From: Achromobacter anxifer
Lineage (GTDB): Bacteria > Pseudomonadota > Gammaproteobacteria > Burkholderiales > Burkholderiaceae_B
Reading direction: 5' to 3'
DNA length: 64,000 bases
NCBI RefSeq assembly: GCF_903652925.1
Contig: NZ_CAHLAR010000012.1
Coordinates: 124,001-188,000, forward strand
Position 1 is the stretch's first letter. Every line of letters begins with the position of its first letter. Shown here in pieces: positions 8,148 to 16,991 of the stretch. The notes under the pieces were generated by a model. It had not been told where the DNA came from. It made no database searches and was given only the letters and a program-made list of their open reading frames with translations. A program made the position numbers and the translations under genes.

Positions 8148-9757
8148 AGCCGGAATACGACTACATCATCGTCGGCGCTGGTTCCGCGGGCTGCGTGCTG
8201 GCCAATCGCCTGAGCAAGGACCCCGCAGTCTCGGTGCTGGTCATCGAGGCGGGTCCCTGGGACCGGGACCCGCTCATCCACATTCCGCTGGGATGGGGCA
8301 AGATCCTGCAGCAACGTTTGCATGACTGGGGTTACGACGCCGAGCCGGCCCCGCACGCCGATGGCCGGGCCATCGAATGCGCGCGCGGCAAGGTTGTGGG
8401 TGGAAGTTCGTCGACCAATGCGATGGCGTTCGTGCGCGGCCATCCCGAGGACTACGCGCGCTGGGCGCGGCACTACGGCCTGCCCGAGTGGCGCTTCGAG
8501 GACGTCCTGCCCTATTTCCGCCGCCTGGAAGACTGGGAAGGCGGCCACACGGACGACCGGGGGGCTGGCGGGCCCCTGCGGGTGCAGCGCTGCCGCTATC
8601 AGGATCCGTTACTCGACGCATTCTCCACGGCCGCCCGCCAGGCAGGCCACCCATGGCTCGACGATTACAACGCCTCGCCGGCAGGCGGCTTCTCGCGCCT
8701 GCAGATGTCTATCCGGCGCGGGCGTCGATGCAGCGCCGCCACGGCCTACTTGCGCCCCGCGCTGCGGCGTCCCAACCTGACCGTGGTCACGCTGGCGCAC
8801 GTTCTTGGCGTGGACTTCGAAGGCGACCGCGCGGTCGGCTTGCGCTTTGCCAGGCAGGGGCGCACCACGGCAGTCAGGGCCCGCCATGAGGTGATTCTTG
8901 CCGCGGGAGCCATCAACACGCCCGCGATCCTGATGCACTCGGGCATCGGCCCCGCCGAGGCATTGCGCGACGCCGGCATACGCGTCAGGCTGGAGCGCGC
9001 AGGAGTGGGTGAAAACCTGCAGGACCATATCTCCGTCATCGTCACCGCCCGCCGCCGCGAACCGGGCCCGTTCGTGCGCGGCATGCGCCTGGACCGCATC
9101 GGGGTTTCCATGGCGCGCGCCTATCTCGGCGGCGAGGGCTTTGCCGGCGACGTTCCAGGCGGCATAGTGGGGTTCGTGCAGCCAGACGGCGCGGATACGC
9201 CGGATCTGCAATTCCTCCTGACGGCGGCTCCCTTCAACGCCCATCCCTGGCTCAATCCGGTGCGCAAGCCTTTCGCCGACGGCTTCGCCGTCCGGACGGT
9301 CCTGCTGCACCCCCACAGCCGCGGCCAAATCACCGTAGCCAGCGCGGACCCGTTGGCGCCGCCCCGGATCAACCAGAACTTCCTGGCGTGCGACGCAGAC
9401 CGAACCCGGGTACGCGAGTCGGTGCGTATCGCGCGGACCTTGCTGGAACAGCCTGCGCTTGGCGATTACGTAGCCACCGAGCTTGCGCCGGGCGGCGGCG
9501 TGATTGATGACACGGCGATCGATGCATTCGTCCGCAAGACTGCCATCACGGTTCACCATCCCGGCGGCACTTGCAGAATGGGAAGCGAAAACGACCCGAT
9601 GGCAGTCGTCGACAGCCGGATGCGCTGCATCGGCGTTCCAGGCTTGCGTATCGTCGATGCCTCGGTCATGCCAGACCTGACCTCGGGCAACATCAACGCG
9701 CCGGTGCTCATGCTCGCGGAGCGCGCCTCGGACTGGATACTGCAGGAGGCCCGCTGA
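8144..9757 (+). CDS. GMC-family FAD-dependent oxidoreductase (choline/alcohol dehydrogenase type)
   Basis: 537 aa, family-typical length. N-terminal FAD Rossmann motif VGAGSAGCVLANRLS (residues 9-23), the GMC signatures GKVVGGSSSTNAMAFVRG and AAGAINTPAILMHSGIG, and the catalytic His in VHHPGGTCRMGS near the C-terminus. Oxidises a primary alcohol to an aldehyde, which the adjacent aldehyde dehydrogenase could oxidise further. Start overlaps the ALDH stop by 4 bp (ATGA). Could be annotated betA by similarity, but context does not suggest choline, and the betaine transporter elsewhere in this window is unlinked. Confidence 0.92.
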   Translation: MKPEYDYIIVGAGSAGCVLANRLSKDPAVSVLVIEAGPWDRDPLIHIPLGWGKILQQRLHDWGYDAEPAPHADGRAIECARGKVVGGSSSTNAMAFVRGHPEDYARWARHYGLPEWRFEDVLPYFRRLEDWEGGHTDDRGAGGPLRVQRCRYQDPLLDAFSTAARQAGHPWLDDYNASPAGGFSRLQMSIRRGRRCSAATAYLRPALRRPNLTVVTLAHVLGVDFEGDRAVGLRFARQGRTTAVRARHEVILAAGAINTPAILMHSGIGPAEALRDAGIRVRLERAGVGENLQDHISVIVTARRREPGPFVRGMRLDRIGVSMARAYLGGEGFAGDVPGGIVGFVQPDGADTPDLQFLLTAAPFNAHPWLNPVRKPFADGFAVRTVLLHPHSRGQITVASADPLAPPRINQNFLACDADRTRVRESVRIARTLLEQPALGDYVATELAPGGGVIDDTAIDAFVRKTAITVHHPGGTCRMGSENDPMAVVDSRMRCIGVPGLRIVDASVMPDLTSGNINAPVLMLAERASDWILQEAR

Positions 9758-10170
9758 TGCGACTCTCATTGCAGCGTCATCGCTGCGTCAGCCTGCTGCC
9801 GCTGGCGCACACCGCCCACCAGCGGCTGGATGACTTCTTTTCGGTCGAGTATTGCACCCGCGCCGACGAGCTCCCCGCCGACACGGCGGCGCTGATCGTC
9901 GGCGGTGAAAGCCTGTCATCGCTGCAGACGGGCCTGCCGGCACGGATTCAGTCAGTAACCGTGGTGGGCAGCGATGCGGTGCCGCCGCAGTTCGTGGAAC
10001 AGATGAAGGCCAAGCGCGTGCTGGTGACCTGGCCACAGGTCGCCGGCGCCGAAGACGAGCGCGAGGCGATGGAGATCTGTCACGACGTGATGGCGGCATT
10101 CGGATTCGGCCGCATGGGATCGCGGCCGCGCAACGTGGTCAACGATGTCTTGCTTTGCGATTGCTGTTGA
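9757..10170 (+). CDS. Small protein resembling the catalytic half-domain of D-2-hydroxyacid dehydrogenases
   Basis: 137 aa, start overlapping the GMC stop by one base (TGATG). The order ALIVGGESLSSLQTGLP, IQSVTVVGSDAVPPQF, KRVLVTWPQ and EICHDVMAAF looks like the N-terminal substrate-binding half of D-isomer 2-hydroxyacid dehydrogenases. The NAD-binding Rossmann domain and catalytic Arg/Glu/His are absent; the protein ends in LLCDCC. It could be a truncated dehydrogenase or a specialised stand-alone domain. The tight coupling and intact frame argue that it is expressed. I am not certain of the family. Confidence 0.55.
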   Translation: MRLSLQRHRCVSLLPLAHTAHQRLDDFFSVEYCTRADELPADTAALIVGGESLSSLQTGLPARIQSVTVVGSDAVPPQFVEQMKAKRVLVTWPQVAGAEDEREAMEICHDVMAAFGFGRMGSRPRNVVNDVLLCDCC

Positions 10171-10195
10171 CCGCGTATCCCCGTGGCAAACCCGG

Positions 10196-10229
10196 CGCGG
10201 GCAACGGGAGGTACTGCCTGTTGCCCGCG
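10196..10229. terminator. Stem-loop between convergent genes, probable bidirectional terminator
   Basis: A perfect 10-bp stem (CGCGGGCAAC pairing with GTTGCCCGCG) with a 14-nt loop lies 25 bp after the last gene of the catabolic operon and just before the stop of the convergent autotransporter gene. There is no T-tract on either side, so termination would be weak or factor-assisted. Confidence 0.5.
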
Positions 10230-10235
10230 TCCACT

Positions 10236-13049
10236 TTAGAAAGACATCCTGAACCCCGCGGTAGCGGTGACGATATGGCTGCCTGAAAAGTCCGCATCGG
10301 CGTCGACCTGGCCGTAGATCGCGTAGCGACCTCCCCAGCCATAGTTCACGCCCGCGCCCACGCTGCCCCAGGTTCGCGACTTGCGGCTGTCCACCTGCGT
10401 GCCGGCCACGCGCACGCGCGTGCCGTCCAGGAATTCGTGTTTCACGTTGACGACGCCATAGACGCTCGACTCCCGGCTCACGCCGGCCGTCTGCCAATTG
10501 CTCTTGTAGTCCAGCGCGATACCGATGCGGCCCAGCAGGCTGTCGCCCTTGTCGCTTTCGACGCGCGCGCCGAATCTGTCGTTGAAGCTGTCGAATCGGG
10601 TCGATACGTAGGTCAGCTGCGCCTGGGGGATCAGGGCGAATCCCTCCGCCACCCCGAACGCCTTGCCCGCCTCGATGCCCAGCCCATAGCTCTGGGCCTT
10701 CTGGCCGCCCTTCAATTTGCCAGCCAGCCGTGAATTCAGATCGCTGTCGAACCAGGTCGCCTGAGCCTGCGCATCGACGTAGACGCCATTCTTGCCGTAC
10801 CAGGTCAGCGTCGGCGTCAGGCCATAGGAGGTGGTGTCGATCTTGCCGTTGCCATACACCGACGACACGCGCGTGTCGGCCTTGCCGTAATGAAAGGCCA
10901 GGCCGCCCACCAGACGGGAACCTTCCTCTGCACCGGCCAGGACACGGTCAACCCCGAATTGCGCCTTCCAGCTATCGATGTCCTGGCGCACGCCCGTGGT
11001 GGACGCTGCGGGTTCCAACCGGCCCGTCGTGCCCTCGAAACGGCTCCATACGCCGTTGCGGCCCGCATCCGCCGGATCATAGAGGCGATTGCCGACCCGC
11101 TGGCGCAGGGTGGGCAGCTGGCTCAGCTGAAGCAGCGTATTGGCATAGGCCTCATAGACCGGCACGCCGGGCTGATAGAGCAAGGGAGGTTCGCCGCCGG
11201 GCGAGGGTGTGCCTGGATCGGTTGGAGTGGTGCCTGGATTGGTCGGAGTGGTGCCCGGATCGGTCGGAGTGCCCGGATTGGTCGGAGTGCCCGGATCCGT
11301 CGGCGTGGTGCCTGGGTCGGTTGGAGTGGTGCCTGGATTGGTCAGGGACGACCGCAAATACCAGCCGCCGTCGGCCGCATCCTTTTGCAGCACATAGCCA
11401 TAGGCGCCGGCCACCAAGGCCGGACGGCCTCCCATGACGTAGTCGCCGTTGGCCAGGTCGAATTGCCCGGCCGAGACGCCATTGACCTGCACGACTTGTA
11501 TGCCCCGTTGCGTCAACGCGCCGGCGCCGCCCATGTTCTTCACCGTGACCGGCGTGGTGCCGGCGCTGCTGCCCGTGATCACCAGCTTGTCGGTCGGCGA
11601 ATTGTCGGCGCCCAGCTGCGTGCGGATTTCCAGGTTGCCACCCTGCGCCGCATAGTCGCCGGCGATCGTCAGGGTGCCGAAGCCGCTGCGCGGCCCCGGC
11701 GCGATGGTGCCCTGGTTGACCGTCGCGCCGACGCGTCCCGTGCCGGTCAGCCGTGCCGCCGCAAGCACGTTCACCGGCCCGCCGAGTACGCCATCCACCT
11801 GCAGCGTTCCGGCCCGAATCCCGGTATTTCCCGTGAACGCGGCGCTGTCGCCCGACAAGGTCAGAATGCCGGCGCCCAGCTTGTTGAAGCCGGAAGTCCC
11901 GGAGAACGCGGTGGACACGCCCACGTCGTGGCCGTTCGTATCGAACCAGGCGCCGCCGCTGCCCACGGCCTGCGTGGCGAAGCCGTTCAGGAAATCGCCT
12001 TCATCGCGATTGGCGCGCAGGACGCCCCCATCCAGGTTGAAGGTGGCGTCGCCGGCGCCCTTGATGATCGAGCCGGTCTCCAGCACGCCGCGGCCGCTGG
12101 CATCGCCGGTCAGGTTCAGCGTGCCGGTGGAGGTACCGGCAGGGGCGAGCCATGTGTCGCGGGTGGCGACCGCAACCCCGCCCTTGGCTATGGTCAGCGT
12201 TCCCGTGCCCTCCGAACCGATTTCGATGCGGTCGCTTGCCGCGAGCGTCGAAATGTCGGCCGTCGCGCTCGATACGGTCACCGTGCCGACGCTGCCCACG
12301 CTCTTCCCGATGTAAACCGCTGCCGCCGCTCCTGGTCCGGTCGATGCGACGGTGCTGACGCTGGCGCCATCCAGGACGCTCAAGTCGCCGGTTCCTTCAA
12401 AGCCCACGTATATATTGTTCAACGGATCCCAGACCGCCTGCCGGCCCGTTACCGTGACGCTGCCCTCGCCGCCGACGTTCCAGCCGATGATCGCCTGGCC
12501 GCTATGCACGACGCCGTTGTCGATCGTCAGCGTGGCCTTGCCGCCCGTGCCGATCTCAAACGCGCCGATCGTGTTGATATTCCAGGTTGACCCCGCCCCG
12601 GTAACGAAAACCTCCCCGACGCTGCCAGTGTCGACGCCAATTCTGGCCGAGTCGCTATGCGCCACGCCTGCGTCCAGGATCGAAAGCGTGCCCTTGCTGC
12701 CTGAATCGGCCCCGATCAGCACCGGGCCAAGGCTGGTCCAGCTGGACGCGGTACCGCTGCCGTCGCGGCCCCTCACCGTCAGGGCGCCAACGGAGCCATT
12801 GCCGCTGCCTATGTACGCCCAGTCATTGACCACCGAGCCGCCGGCGCTGATGACCAGAGCGCCGGGCAGGGAATCTCCAACGGTCAGATCGCCGCCGACC
12901 GTCCAATTGGGCGTCTGGACCGGCCCAGGCAGAATCTGGCCAGAACCGGAGACCGATTGGGCCTGAGCGGAATTGGCGAAGTTCGCCGCATAAAGAACGA
13001 AGACAGCCGACTTTAACCACCGCTTGCGCAAGCCATTCCCGATGACCAT
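10236..13049 (-). CDS. Autotransporter (type Va) with beta-helical passenger and C-terminal beta-barrel
   Basis: 937 aa from the ATG at 13049, which has AGGGGA upstream; an earlier in-frame ATG at 13094 is less likely. Signal peptide: RKRW then a hydrophobic run ending NSAQAQ. Passenger (to about residue 590): repeated units like IGSGGxGTLTI and VTGAGSTWN, then an autotransporter-associated strand (LGAGILTLSGDSAAFTGNTGI). A Pro/Thr-rich linker follows (see repeat at 11209-11346). The last about 290 residues form the barrel (WSRFEGTTGRLEP..., YGLTPTLTWYGKNGVYVDAQ) and end in Phe (GFRMSF), the Bam signal. A surface-exposed or secreted adhesin-like role is inferred; no protease motif was seen. 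Confidence 0.9.
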   Translation of the reverse strand: MVIGNGLRKRWLKSAVFVLYAANFANSAQAQSVSGSGQILPGPVQTPNWTVGGDLTVGDSLPGALVISAGGSVVNDWAYIGSGNGSVGALTVRGRDGSGTASSWTSLGPVLIGADSGSKGTLSILDAGVAHSDSARIGVDTGSVGEVFVTGAGSTWNINTIGAFEIGTGGKATLTIDNGVVHSGQAIIGWNVGGEGSVTVTGRQAVWDPLNNIYVGFEGTGDLSVLDGASVSTVASTGPGAAAAVYIGKSVGSVGTVTVSSATADISTLAASDRIEIGSEGTGTLTIAKGGVAVATRDTWLAPAGTSTGTLNLTGDASGRGVLETGSIIKGAGDATFNLDGGVLRANRDEGDFLNGFATQAVGSGGAWFDTNGHDVGVSTAFSGTSGFNKLGAGILTLSGDSAAFTGNTGIRAGTLQVDGVLGGPVNVLAAARLTGTGRVGATVNQGTIAPGPRSGFGTLTIAGDYAAQGGNLEIRTQLGADNSPTDKLVITGSSAGTTPVTVKNMGGAGALTQRGIQVVQVNGVSAGQFDLANGDYVMGGRPALVAGAYGYVLQKDAADGGWYLRSSLTNPGTTPTDPGTTPTDPGTPTNPGTPTDPGTTPTNPGTTPTDPGTPSPGGEPPLLYQPGVPVYEAYANTLLQLSQLPTLRQRVGNRLYDPADAGRNGVWSRFEGTTGRLEPAASTTGVRQDIDSWKAQFGVDRVLAGAEEGSRLVGGLAFHYGKADTRVSSVYGNGKIDTTSYGLTPTLTWYGKNGVYVDAQAQATWFDSDLNSRLAGKLKGGQKAQSYGLGIEAGKAFGVAEGFALIPQAQLTYVSTRFDSFNDRFGARVESDKGDSLLGRIGIALDYKSNWQTAGVSRESSVYGVVNVKHEFLDGTRVRVAGTQVDSRKSRTWGSVGAGVNYGWGGRYAIYGQVDADADFSGSHIVTATAGFRMSF
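11209..11346. repeat. Minisatellite of seven 18/21-bp units inside the autotransporter linker
   Basis: Seven tandem units of 18, 21, 21, 18, 18, 21 and 21 bp, differing by one codon insertions and silent changes. On the minus strand each encodes (N/D)PGT(T)PT. All lengths are multiples of three, so unit gain or loss changes linker length without breaking the frame. Confidence 0.9.
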
Positions 13050-13279
13050 GAAAAATCCCCTATGAGTAGACGTGAGCTCCTGCCGATACGGCATCCAACG
13101 GGAGATTCTTAATGGGTGATTTCACCCATAAGCGCGCCGCCAGCCCGGAAAAAGGCGGGACACTGGCGGAGTGTACGCGTTGGCATCGGCTGGCTGGGCG
13201 CAACAGATATCTTGAATACCCGAACGCTCGACGAACTGCGCCCCTTGCTGGCAGCCATCATGAGGCGCAGCGCCTGACT

Positions 13280-14809
13280 TCACCCGCCAAGAAGATGGAG
13301 CACGGATGCCGCGGTGTCTTCGGCGGGACCGCCAGCATCAATGTGCGTCCAGCGCTTCACATCGCGTTGCCTGTCCAATTGTGTACGCACAATGCGCTCA
13401 TTGGCATCCGAAGGGTCATTCGTGCGCTGGCTGACCCGGGCGAACAATTGGGCAGACGGGGCTTCAAGCCAAAAGCCGCTAAAGGGAACCATCGCGCGGG
13501 CCGCGCATTGTTCAATGCGCTCACGGCAATCCTCCCGCTCGAATACGGCGTCGGCGATCACCGCGCACCCGTCTCGCGCCAAATGCTCCGCGCGCGCAGC
13601 CTGCTCCGCATAAACCTGCTCGGACAGATCAGGCCGATAAGCCCCCTCCGGCAGCTTCGACTCCGCCGGCACGCCGCACAGGCGCTTGCGGATGCGGTCG
13701 CTGGACAATACGCGGGCGCCCGGCGCGGGACCAAGCGCGTGCGCGATAGCCGCTGCCAACGACGATTTTCCCGATCCGCTGAGCCCGCCGATGGCGACCA
13801 GCCTCCCTCGGCGTCGCTCCAGGCATGAAAGCCCCGTATCGAGATACCCCAGGGCCTCAGCCGACAGAGACTCTCGCGTCCCTCCGGCGGACTCCGCAGC
13901 CTGAGCGGCCAGAACGTGGGCGCGGATGGCGGCCCTCAAGGCCATGAACAACGGCATCAGGACCATTCCGCCTTCGTCATCGCTCACATCCAGATAACGG
14001 TTCAGCGCCAGGTTGGCATACCCCGGGAATCCCCGCGACCAGAGATCCATGATCAGGAAGGCCAGGTCATAAAGCACATCGATAGTGGCCAGCGCATCAT
14101 CAAACTCGAGACAGTCAAACAAGACCGGCGCCCCGTCGATCACGCAGATGTTGCGCAAATGCAGATCCCCGTGGCAATGCCGCACTTTTCCAGCAGCCGC
14201 GCGCCTCGCCAGCAGCGGCGCCTGCTTCTTCAATTCGCTGCGTAGCCCTGCGCAAAGCGCCTCGATCTTCCCGCCAGGCAATGCGCCTGCCCCGATGAGA
14301 AGCTTCTGGGTCACGGCCAGAACCTCGGCCAGCGCCGAAGGCGTATCCACGCCGCGCACTATTCGCGCACGGTCGTGGAATCCGGCAATCACGCCTGCGG
14401 CGCGTTCAGCCAGCGCTGCTGTCAGCATTCCGCGCTGCACCACGCTCTCCAGCAGGGCGTCGTCCGGAAACCGCCGCATCTCCACCACGGCATCGATCAT
14501 TTCTCCGCAGCCGTCGAAGGCCAGATTCCCGTCACCATCCCGCATGATGCGCCGTACCGCCAGATACAACTCAGGTGCGGTGCGCCGGTTCAGCTCCAGT
14601 TCCCGCAGGCATGCCGCCAAACGCCGCGCTGCGGTGGACAGGTCAATGTACGGAAACCGCACTGCCCTCTTCAGCTTGTAGGCGCGTGCTCCGGCAAGCA
14701 CAATGATGGAGATGTGGGTATGTATCGTGACGATATCGCCCGCCGACACGCCGTGAACATGCGGACTTGTCAAGAAATCCAGCGTGGCGGCCTGGCTTTC
14801 AGCGTTCAA
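13280..14809 (-). CDS. Bifunctional APH-fold kinase / AAA-type P-loop ATPase
   Basis: 509 aa from a TTG at 14809 with AGGAG 9 bp upstream. N-terminal about 320 residues: aminoglycoside-phosphotransferase/kinase fold with the catalytic loop CHGDLHLRNICV near residues 211-222 and the metal motif LFDCLEFDD. C-terminal part: P-loop nucleotide kinase fold with GLSGSGKSS near residue 338 and VIADAVFERED. This two-domain arrangement is a known conserved protein of unknown function; there is no reason to call it an antibiotic-resistance enzyme. It follows the erythromycin-esterase gene by 84 bp on the same strand and is probably the last gene of the operon starting at 18648. Confidence 0.82.
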   Translation of the reverse strand: MNAESQAATLDFLTSPHVHGVSAGDIVTIHTHISIIVLAGARAYKLKRAVRFPYIDLSTAARRLAACLRELELNRRTAPELYLAVRRIMRDGDGNLAFDGCGEMIDAVVEMRRFPDDALLESVVQRGMLTAALAERAAGVIAGFHDRARIVRGVDTPSALAEVLAVTQKLLIGAGALPGGKIEALCAGLRSELKKQAPLLARRAAAGKVRHCHGDLHLRNICVIDGAPVLFDCLEFDDALATIDVLYDLAFLIMDLWSRGFPGYANLALNRYLDVSDDEGGMVLMPLFMALRAAIRAHVLAAQAAESAGGTRESLSAEALGYLDTGLSCLERRRGRLVAIGGLSGSGKSSLAAAIAHALGPAPGARVLSSDRIRKRLCGVPAESKLPEGAYRPDLSEQVYAEQAARAEHLARDGCAVIADAVFEREDCRERIEQCAARAMVPFSGFWLEAPSAQLFARVSQRTNDPSDANERIVRTQLDRQRDVKRWTHIDAGGPAEDTAASVLHLLGG

Positions 14810-14893
14810 CTCGACGCGCTCCTATGTCAGCCCCCCGTAGCAACGGTCTCGCCGCCCGACGGCAACTCCGCTTCGCTTCGCGGGTCGACATCG

Positions 14894-16252
14894 CTATAGC
14901 CCGGCAGGGAAAGTTTCCGGAGCTTCATCCAGATTCCAGATATCGCCCCATTCGAGCGGTTCTACCGCCCGCGTCTGGTCAAAATGCAGCACGCAGTCAA
15001 ACTGCTGCGGCAGGCAAGCATAAAAGTAATGGCTGCTCCGCTCGGTTTCCGGCCGGTAGATGACGCCGATGGCGCGTTCCAGCCGGCGCCTGGACAGCGC
15101 CTGCGCCAGGTCCCTGTCTCCCTTGAAGGCCAACATGAAGCGTCCGATGCCCGTTTGGTGAAAGAGGGTTTCATGGCTGCCAGGAAGCGCCGGCAGCACG
15201 CGCTTTCGCTCGGCCGGCGCGTCCCAGTCGCTCGCGGCCGTCACGCTTCCCTGATAGGTCGTCATTCCCACCAGAAATGCCTGATCGCCATAGGACTCCC
15301 GCGCCAACTGTCCCACCGTCAACTCGCCCGCCAACCCGACATCCGTCGCGCGGGCATCGCCCACATGGGAATTGTGTTCCCAGACGACGATCTTGGCCGG
15401 CATGCCGTCCTCCGTCCGAGGCAAGTGCCGGGCGAGCGCGTCCAGGGTTTCCATCATGTGCCGGTCCCGCAAGTTCCAGGAAGATACGCGCCGGTCGAAC
15501 ATGGTGCGGTAGTACTGCTCGGCGTTCGTGACAAGGCGCGCATTCTGCTGCGCATAAAACAGCTCATCGCTCGCCGCGCGGCCGTCGCGTTTCACATACT
15601 CGGCGGCGCGCGCGTTGAGTTCGTGCATTTGCGCGATAACGGCATCCTGGCATGAGGCCGACAAGCCATAGCTTGTCGAGTATCCATAGCGCTCGCTGCT
15701 TCTGCCGAAATGGTCGAAACAGGCATAGCGCGCGCGGGCCTGGCGCGCGGCTTGCGGATCGACTTTATCAAGGTACCGCAGCACCTCCGAGATCGACGTA
15801 AACAGGCTATACAGATCCAGCCCATAGAAACCGACGGGTGGCAAGCGGGAGGGCAGGGATTCGTTGTAGCGCCGCAGCCACTCGATGAACCGGACGACTT
15901 CGGTGTTTCGCCACATCCAGGTCGGGAAGCGCTTGAAGCCCGCCAAGGCCTGTTCGCCGGACTTGTCTTCACCCTGGCCGCGCAGGTACCGGTTGACACG
16001 ATAGGCATCGGGCCAATCGGCCTCGACCGCGACGGCGGAAAATCCCTTCTCGGCGATCAGGCGTTGAGTAATGCGGGCGCGTTCTTCGTAGAACTCGTGG
16101 GTACCGTGGCTCGCTTCCCCGATCAGCACGAAGCGCGCGGCTCCGATCCTTTCGAGAAGGACGTCATAGTCCTCGATGCTTCCCGTAAGCGGCCGCGCCG
16201 CTGCCATGACCCAGGAAAGCGGAGAGGCATGCGCATCGGTTTTCGTTTCCAT
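14894..16252 (-). CDS. Erythromycin-esterase family protein
   Basis: 452 aa from the ATG at 16252 (AGAGGT upstream); the longer frame to 16438 would overlap the preceding gene. The family core is clear: LIGEASHGTHEFYEERARI (Glu46, His49), WPDAYRVNRY and VWEHNSHVGDAR. True macrolide esterases (EreA/EreB) are distant members; most chromosomal relatives, often next to or fused with a phosphoribosyltransferase, have unknown substrates. Here the gene follows a phosphoribosyltransferase by 29 bp in a stress-type operon, so I would not predict macrolide resistance. Confidence 0.88.
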   Translation of the reverse strand: METKTDAHASPLSWVMAAARPLTGSIEDYDVLLERIGAARFVLIGEASHGTHEFYEERARITQRLIAEKGFSAVAVEADWPDAYRVNRYLRGQGEDKSGEQALAGFKRFPTWMWRNTEVVRFIEWLRRYNESLPSRLPPVGFYGLDLYSLFTSISEVLRYLDKVDPQAARQARARYACFDHFGRSSERYGYSTSYGLSASCQDAVIAQMHELNARAAEYVKRDGRAASDELFYAQQNARLVTNAEQYYRTMFDRRVSSWNLRDRHMMETLDALARHLPRTEDGMPAKIVVWEHNSHVGDARATDVGLAGELTVGQLARESYGDQAFLVGMTTYQGSVTAASDWDAPAERKRVLPALPGSHETLFHQTGIGRFMLAFKGDRDLAQALSRRRLERAIGVIYRPETERSSHYFYACLPQQFDCVLHFDQTRAVEPLEWGDIWNLDEAPETFPAGL

Positions 16253-16281
16253 GACCTCTGCCTTGGCCCCGGTACGGGGCA

Positions 16282-16971
16282 TCAGTCGCCATACGGTGCA
16301 GGCACTGCCATCCATGCGGCCAGCGGATGGTTGCGTTCTGCCTCTTGCAACAGACGAATGACCTCCCCGTCTTCCGTCTGCTCGAAATCCACATACCATT
16401 GCCCCACGCCATAAAAAGGCATGGGCGTGCTGATGCAAACCACTTCATCCGCTACACCCGCAAGCTCTTGCCTGGTCTCGGCCGCGGCCACCGGCACCGC
16501 GGCCACGATCCTTGCCGGCTTCTGCTTGCGCAAGGACTGCAGAGCCACGCGCATGGTCGATCCGGTCGCCAGGCCATCATCGACCAGGATGACAACCTTT
16601 CCCCCCAACTGCAGCGGCGGACGCCCCGCCCGATACAGCAATTCGCGGCGTTCCAATTCCTTGCGCTCACGCGCTACGATCGGCTCTATGACTCTTGGCG
16701 ATATTCCATATGCCTCGATAGCCTCGTCCTGAAACACGGATTCATCGTGGCTGATCGCGCCTATGGCGTACTCGGGATAGCCCGGCATTCCAATCTTGCG
16801 CGCCAGGACCACGTCAAGCGGCGCACTCAACGCGGCCGCGACCTGAAACCCTACCGGCACGCCGCCACGCGGCAACGCCAGCACGATCACATCTGGACGG
16901 CCCGCATATCTCATCAGCTGCCGAGCAAGCAACATTCCAGCCTCTTGCCGATTCTTGAAGCGAATGTTCAT
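16282..16971 (-). CDS. Type I phosphoribosyltransferase domain protein
   Basis: 229 aa from the ATG at 16971 (AGGTG upstream). The PRPP-binding motif is VVILVDDGLATGSTM, and VLALPRGGVPVGFQVA with DVVLARKIGMPGYPEYAIGAI is typical of the stand-alone PRT proteins found next to erythromycin-esterase-like genes. The purine/pyrimidine specificity is unknown. Probably acts with the esterase-like protein encoded 29 bp downstream; in other bacteria the two domains are often fused, which supports a joint role. Confidence 0.88.
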   Translation of the reverse strand: MNIRFKNRQEAGMLLARQLMRYAGRPDVIVLALPRGGVPVGFQVAAALSAPLDVVLARKIGMPGYPEYAIGAISHDESVFQDEAIEAYGISPRVIEPIVARERKELERRELLYRAGRPPLQLGGKVVILVDDGLATGSTMRVALQSLRKQKPARIVAAVPVAAAETRQELAGVADEVVCISTPMPFYGVGQWYVDFEQTEDGEVIRLLQEAERNHPLAAWMAVPAPYGD

Positions 16972-16991
16972 CGATGCACCTGCGTTGGAGC

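Noticed and set aside
9757-10170. Pseudogene call for the half-domain protein
   Set aside because: Frame, coupling and ending are intact and no remnant of the missing NAD domain follows, so I kept it as a CDS.
11209-11346. Regular repeats considered as a CRISPR array
   Set aside because: Units are contiguous 18/21-bp coding repeats without spacers, in frame with the autotransporter linker.
13280-14809. Aminoglycoside phosphotransferase resistance gene
   Set aside because: Only the kinase fold is shared; fusion to a P-loop kinase marks a different conserved family.
14894-16252. Macrolide resistance determinant
   Set aside because: Family resemblance to EreA/EreB is general; context with phosphoribosyltransferase and stress genes does not support a resistance call.
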